DNA of 26,198 nt from Pseudomonadota bacterium (lineage in GTDB: Bacteria; Pseudomonadota; Alphaproteobacteria; Rhodospirillales; 2-02-FULL-58-16). Location of the stretch: positions 1-26,198 of the forward strand of contig JADFHR010000006.1 of NCBI GenBank assembly GCA_022567015.1, given 5' to 3'. The translations under genes and the position numbers were made by a program. Position 1 is the first letter of the stretch; every line of letters begins with the position of its first letter. The notes under the pieces are model-generated. The model was not told the origin of the DNA and searched no databases. It worked only from the letters and a program-made list of their open reading frames with translations. Positions 23,058-26,198 of the stretch are shown piece after piece.

Positions 23058-23163
23058 GGCTCAGCCCCCTTCGTTCATAATCCAAAGTCCTCGCGCAATG
23101 CCGGCACGGGCGGCCGCAGAGGCCGATCGCCCGCGCCCACCGGGCCGCGCCGCGCCCGCCGGC

Positions 23164-24210
23164 TTATTCATCTCCGCCCTCCGCCGCCGCGACAAGCTCG
23201 AGCTGGGCCGCCGAGGCCGGCACGGCCAGGCCCAGGTGCCGGTAGGCGGGCTCGCCCAAGGCGCGGCCCCGCGAGGTGCGCAACAGGAATCCCTGCTGGA
23301 TGAGATAGGGTTCGATCACCTCTTCGATGGTGTCGCGTTCCTCCGAAAGCGCCGCCGCCAGCGTCTCCACACCGACCGGCCCGCCGCCGTAGTTGTCGGC
23401 GATACAGCGCAGATAGCGGCGGTCCATGGCGTCGAGCCCATTCTGGTCAACCTCGAGACGCTTCAGCGCGGCGGCGGCGACGGCGGTGTCGACCGGCGCC
23501 GCGCCCTCGACCGCCGCGAAGTCGCGCACCCGTCTGAGCAGCCGACCCGCCACCCGGGGCGTTCCCCGCGACCGGCGGGCGATCTCGGCGGCTCCGTCCG
23601 CGGTGAGTTCCATGCCCAAAAGCCGGGCCCCCCGGCGCACGATTTTCTCCAGCTCCCCGGCCTCGTAGAACACCAGACGCAGGGGAATCCCGAAGCGCTC
23701 CCTGAGCGGCGAGGTGATCAGCCCGGTGCGCGTGGTGGCGCCGATCAGCGTGAACGGCGGCAGATCGATGCGCACGGACCGGGCGGCGGGACCGGTGCCG
23801 ATGACCAAGTCGAGCTGGAAGTCCTCCATGGCCGGGTACAGGACCTCCTCGACCACCGGACTCAAGCGGTGGATCTCGTCGATGAAAAGGACGTCCTGGG
23901 GTTGCAGGTTGGTCAGGATCGCCGCCAGGTCTCCCGGTCTGGCGATCACCGGCCCGGCCGTGGCGCGAAAACCGACCCCCAGTTCGCGGGCCACGATTTG
24001 AGCCAGCGTCGTCTTGCCCAGGCCCGGCGGTCCGTACAACAGCACATGATCGAGCGCCTCGCCCCGGGCGCGGGCGGCGGTGACGAAAACCCGCACGTTT
24101 TCGCACACCTGGACCTGGCCGACGAAGTCGTCCAGGGTCCGCGGGCGCAGCCCGGCCTCGGGCGGATCGCCCTCGGTCCGGTCGCGGGCAATGACGCGGT
24201 CCTCCGTCAT
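23164..24210 (-). CDS. ruvB: RuvB, Holliday junction branch-migration helicase
   Basis: A 348-residue AAA+ motor that drives branch migration with RuvA. Seen: Walker A GPPGLGKT at 60-67, Walker B LFIDEIHRL with Asp111-Glu112, the sensor/Arg-finger segment IGATTRTGLITSPLRERFGIP (Arg172), and the C-terminal winged-helix GPVGVETLAAALSEERDTIEEVIEPYL. Its ATG (24210) overlaps the stop of ruvA in the four bases ATGA, which indicates translational coupling. The terminal AAEGGDE ends 106 bases before tolQ starts. Confidence 0.97.
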   Translation of the reverse strand: MTEDRVIARDRTEGDPPEAGLRPRTLDDFVGQVQVCENVRVFVTAARARGEALDHVLLYGPPGLGKTTLAQIVARELGVGFRATAGPVIARPGDLAAILTNLQPQDVLFIDEIHRLSPVVEEVLYPAMEDFQLDLVIGTGPAARSVRIDLPPFTLIGATTRTGLITSPLRERFGIPLRLVFYEAGELEKIVRRGARLLGMELTADGAAEIARRSRGTPRVAGRLLRRVRDFAAVEGAAPVDTAVAAAALKRLEVDQNGLDAMDRRYLRCIADNYGGGPVGVETLAAALSEERDTIEEVIEPYLIQQGFLLRTSRGRALGEPAYRHLGLAVPASAAQLELVAAAEGGDE

Positions 24211-24830
24211 CGGCTTTGCTCGCTGGCACCCAATTCAACCAGCCCGCCCTGGATCAACGCCTCCACCGGGGCGTCGGACCCCAACCTGCCGCCCGCCTGG
24301 GACACCGCCCCCAGCGCCTCGGACGGGGTGTAGCCCAGGTTGACCAGGGCCGACACGGCGTCGGCGGCGGGACGGCGCAGGCCACCCCCGTCGCCGGCGC
24401 CGGGCGAGGACGCCAGCGGACCGAGGGCGAGGGCGCCGACCTTGTCCTCGAGCTCGCTCAGGATACGGCCCGCCAGCTTGGCCCCGACGCCGGAGGCCTG
24501 CCGGATGGCGGCCCGGTCCTGGGCGGCGATCGCCCGCACCAACGCGTCCGCGCTCAGGGCCGTGAGGATGCCCAGCCCGACCTTGGCGCCAACCCCCTGC
24601 ACCGTGGTCAACAGGCGGAACCAGTCGCGTTCCATGGCGTCGGCGAATCCGTACAGGTGGATGTGGTCTTCGCGGACATGGGTTTCGACGAGCAGGGTGA
24701 CCGCCTCGCCGACGGTCATGCGGCCGAGCGTGCGCCCGGAACAGAACACCCGGTATCCGACGCCGGAGACGTCGATGACGGCCCAGTCCTCGCCCTGGGA
24801 ATCGACGATGCCCGTGAGTTTGGCGATCAC
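24207..24830 (-). CDS. ruvA: RuvA, Holliday junction recognition subunit
   Basis: A 207-residue junction-binding protein. Seen: MIAKLTGIVDSQGEDWAVIDVSGVGYRVF in the N-terminal OB domain, helix-hairpin-helix motifs LLTTVQGVGAKVGLGIL and AIRQASGVGAKLAGRILSELEDK, a variable Gly/Pro linker, and the small C-terminal RuvB-contact domain AVSALVNLGYTPSEALGAV. The start is GTG at 24830; it overlaps the ruvC stop (bases 24827-24830 read GTGA), and GGAGG in the end of ruvC lies seven bases upstream. Confidence 0.96.
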   Translation of the reverse strand: MIAKLTGIVDSQGEDWAVIDVSGVGYRVFCSGRTLGRMTVGEAVTLLVETHVREDHIHLYGFADAMERDWFRLLTTVQGVGAKVGLGILTALSADALVRAIAAQDRAAIRQASGVGAKLAGRILSELEDKVGALALGPLASSPGAGDGGGLRRPAADAVSALVNLGYTPSEALGAVSQAGGRLGSDAPVEALIQGGLVELGASEQSR

Positions 24831-25348
24831 CTGAGCACCTCCGCCCCCACTCCCACGGCCGATCGCGCAATCATCATGCGTGCGCCCCGGTGATGGGCGT
24901 GGCATATGGCCACCGCCAGGGCGTCCGCCGCGTCGGCGTTGGTTATGGCACAGCCCGGAAGCAGGGTGCGCACCATCATCTGGATCTGCTCCTTGGCGGC
25001 GTGACCGCTGCCCACCACCGTTTTCTTGATCAGGTTGGGGGGATACTCCGCCACCATCAGGCCGGCGCGGGCCGGAACCAGAAGCGCGATGCCCCGTGCC
25101 TGTCCCAGCTTCAGGGTGGAGCCGGGGTTCCGGTTGACGAAGGTTTCCTCGACCGCCGCTTCCACGGGCGCGAAGCGTTCGATGACCGCCGCCAGGCCTT
25201 CCTCCAGCTGCACCAGCCGTTCGGCCAGGGACAGCCGGGCCTCCGTGCTGACGGCGCCGTTGGCGACGTGGCTGAGCCGGTTGTCCGTGACGTCGATGAC
25301 ACCCCATCCGGTGTTGCGCAGGCCCGGGTCCAGTCCGATCACTCTCAT
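24827..25348 (-). CDS. ruvC: RuvC, Holliday junction resolvase
   Basis: A 173-residue endonuclease that cuts Holliday junctions. Seen: IGLDPGLRNTGWG with catalytic Asp7, VEETFVNRNP with Glu67, and NADAADALAVAICHA with Asp139 and Asp142, the four acidic residues expected for the RNase H-like active site. ATG 25348 gives MRVIGLDPG, the universal family start; the longer frame upstream is shadow. It is 37 bases downstream of yebC and overlaps ruvA by four bases, so yebC-ruvC-ruvA-ruvB is very likely one operon. Confidence 0.97.
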   Translation of the reverse strand: MRVIGLDPGLRNTGWGVIDVTDNRLSHVANGAVSTEARLSLAERLVQLEEGLAAVIERFAPVEAAVEETFVNRNPGSTLKLGQARGIALLVPARAGLMVAEYPPNLIKKTVVGSGHAAKEQIQMMVRTLLPGCAITNADAADALAVAICHAHHRGARMMIARSAVGVGAEVLR

Positions 25349-25385
25349 GGGTCCAGGTACTCCCCTATCCCCGCCCCGGCGCCGC

Positions 25386-26135
25386 TCATGCGCCGAGCCG
25401 ATCCATGACGTTGTCGGCGACCTCGAAATTGGCGGCCACCCTTTGCACATCGTCGTTGTCGTCGAGCAGGTCCAACAGCTGGAACAGGGTCTCGGCGGAT
25501 CCCTCGTCCACCGGCACGGTGTTCCGCGGCCTCCAGTCCAGGGCCGCCGAAACGGCCGGACCGAATCGTTTCTCCAAAGCGTCGCGCACGGCGCTCAGGT
25601 CGTCGGGGCGGCAGGTGATCTGATGCCCCCCTTCGGCGGAGTCGACGTTTTCGGCCCCCGCCTCCAACACCGCCTCGAACATGTCGTCGGCGCTGGCCGC
25701 GTCCGCCTTGTAGCGGATCAGGCCGATGCGCTCGAACATGAAGCTGACGCTGCCCGATTCGGCCAGATTTCCGCCATGTTTGGAAAAGGCGGCGCGAACC
25801 TCCGACGCCGTCCGGTTGCGGTTGTCGGTCAGCGCCTCGACGATGATGGCGACGCCGCAGGGTCCGTACCCTTCGTACCGAATCTCCTCGAAGGCGGTGC
25901 CCTCTTCGCCCCCTGCCCCGCGCTTGATGGCGCGCTCGATGTTGTCCTTGGGCATGTTGGCGGCCCGGGCCACGGCGATGGCCCCGCGCAGCCTGGGATT
26001 CATGGCGGGATCGGCGAGTCCGGACCTTGCGGCCACCGTCAATTCGCGGATGAGCTTGGTGAAGAGCTTGGCGCGCTTGGCGTCCTGGGCCCCCTTCCGG
26101 TACATGATGTTCTTGAACTGAGAATGACCGGCCAT
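25386..26135 (-). CDS. yebC: YebC/PmpR/TACO1 family protein
   Basis: A 249-residue protein with the family opening MAGHSQFKNIMYRKGAQDAKRAKLFTKL, the central AVARAANMPKDNIERAIKRGAG and the signature YEGYGPCGVAIIVEALTDNRNRT, followed by the two C-terminal alpha/beta domains. Members were first described as DNA-binding regulators; more recent work links them to relief of ribosome stalling in translation. The gene precedes ruvCAB, a conserved arrangement. ATG 26135 is well placed; the 63 bases upstream to the window edge probably hold the operon promoter but no clear boxes were found. Confidence 0.96.
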   Translation of the reverse strand: MAGHSQFKNIMYRKGAQDAKRAKLFTKLIRELTVAARSGLADPAMNPRLRGAIAVARAANMPKDNIERAIKRGAGGEEGTAFEEIRYEGYGPCGVAIIVEALTDNRNRTASEVRAAFSKHGGNLAESGSVSFMFERIGLIRYKADAASADDMFEAVLEAGAENVDSAEGGHQITCRPDDLSAVRDALEKRFGPAVSAALDWRPRNTVPVDEGSAETLFQLLDLLDDNDDVQRVAANFEVADNVMDRLGA

Positions 26136-26198
26136 AGCTCGCCACAGTGTCCGATAGGACGATAGGGTAGGTTTTGCCGCACGACAGTACCAAATATA

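Overview
The window is a gene-dense, GC-rich stretch of an alphaproteobacterial chromosome, most likely Rhodospirillales or a close relative. The placement rests on gene order: a DUF2066 protein, PgsA-like enzyme, PerM permease and HdaA operon divergent from purMN, and a yebC-ruvCAB-tolQRAB-pal-cpoB block. No rRNA, tRNA, CRISPR array, prophage or intact transposase was seen. Almost all of the sequence is housekeeping coding.

Layout. At 1-126 is one end of a structured repeat that runs off the left edge. At 111-3591 (minus strand) are a DUF2066 exported protein, a CDP-alcohol phosphatidyltransferase, a PerM/AI-2E family permease and the replication regulator HdaA. Divergent from these, purM and purN (3682-5417) encode two steps of purine synthesis. 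ndk (minus) converges on purN. A signal-less helical-backbone metal/cobalamin receptor (6256-7080) converges on panE (minus). An HcaT-like MFS transporter (8180-9343) follows. Then come minus-strand holC, pepA, an LPG-synthase-like membrane protein and the radical SAM enzyme AmrS. AmrS is divergent from a fused AmrB-AmrA (Memo plus AMMECR1) protein at 13943-15424, so the complete, poorly understood AmmeMemoRadiSam set is present.

The accessory-looking part is 15500-17690. It holds a His/Tyr/Gly-rich secreted protein, a glycine-zipper lipoprotein, a strikingly AT-rich divergent promoter with 11-bp direct repeats, a small MarR-like winged-helix protein, and a complete 261-263 bp repeat with 23-bp terminal inverted repeats and two internal stem-loops. 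The two copies of that repeat (1-126 and 17422-17684) agree at 121 of 126 bases. In both, the same end sits on the stop codon of a gene: it supplies the last codons of hdaA and touches the stop codon of cpoB.

From 17684 to 26135 everything reads leftward: yebC, ruvC, ruvA, ruvB (start/stop overlaps), then tolQ, tolR, tolA, tolB, pal, cpoB. Together the last six form the Tol-Pal envelope-constriction machine. The thioesterase gene ybgC, often found just before tolQ, is absent here.

The most promising leads are the structured repeat and its placement at gene ends, the AT-rich divergent promoter beside the MarR-like gene, the AmrS/AmrBA set, and purM's odd start, where a near-ideal ribosome site precedes an ATT codon.
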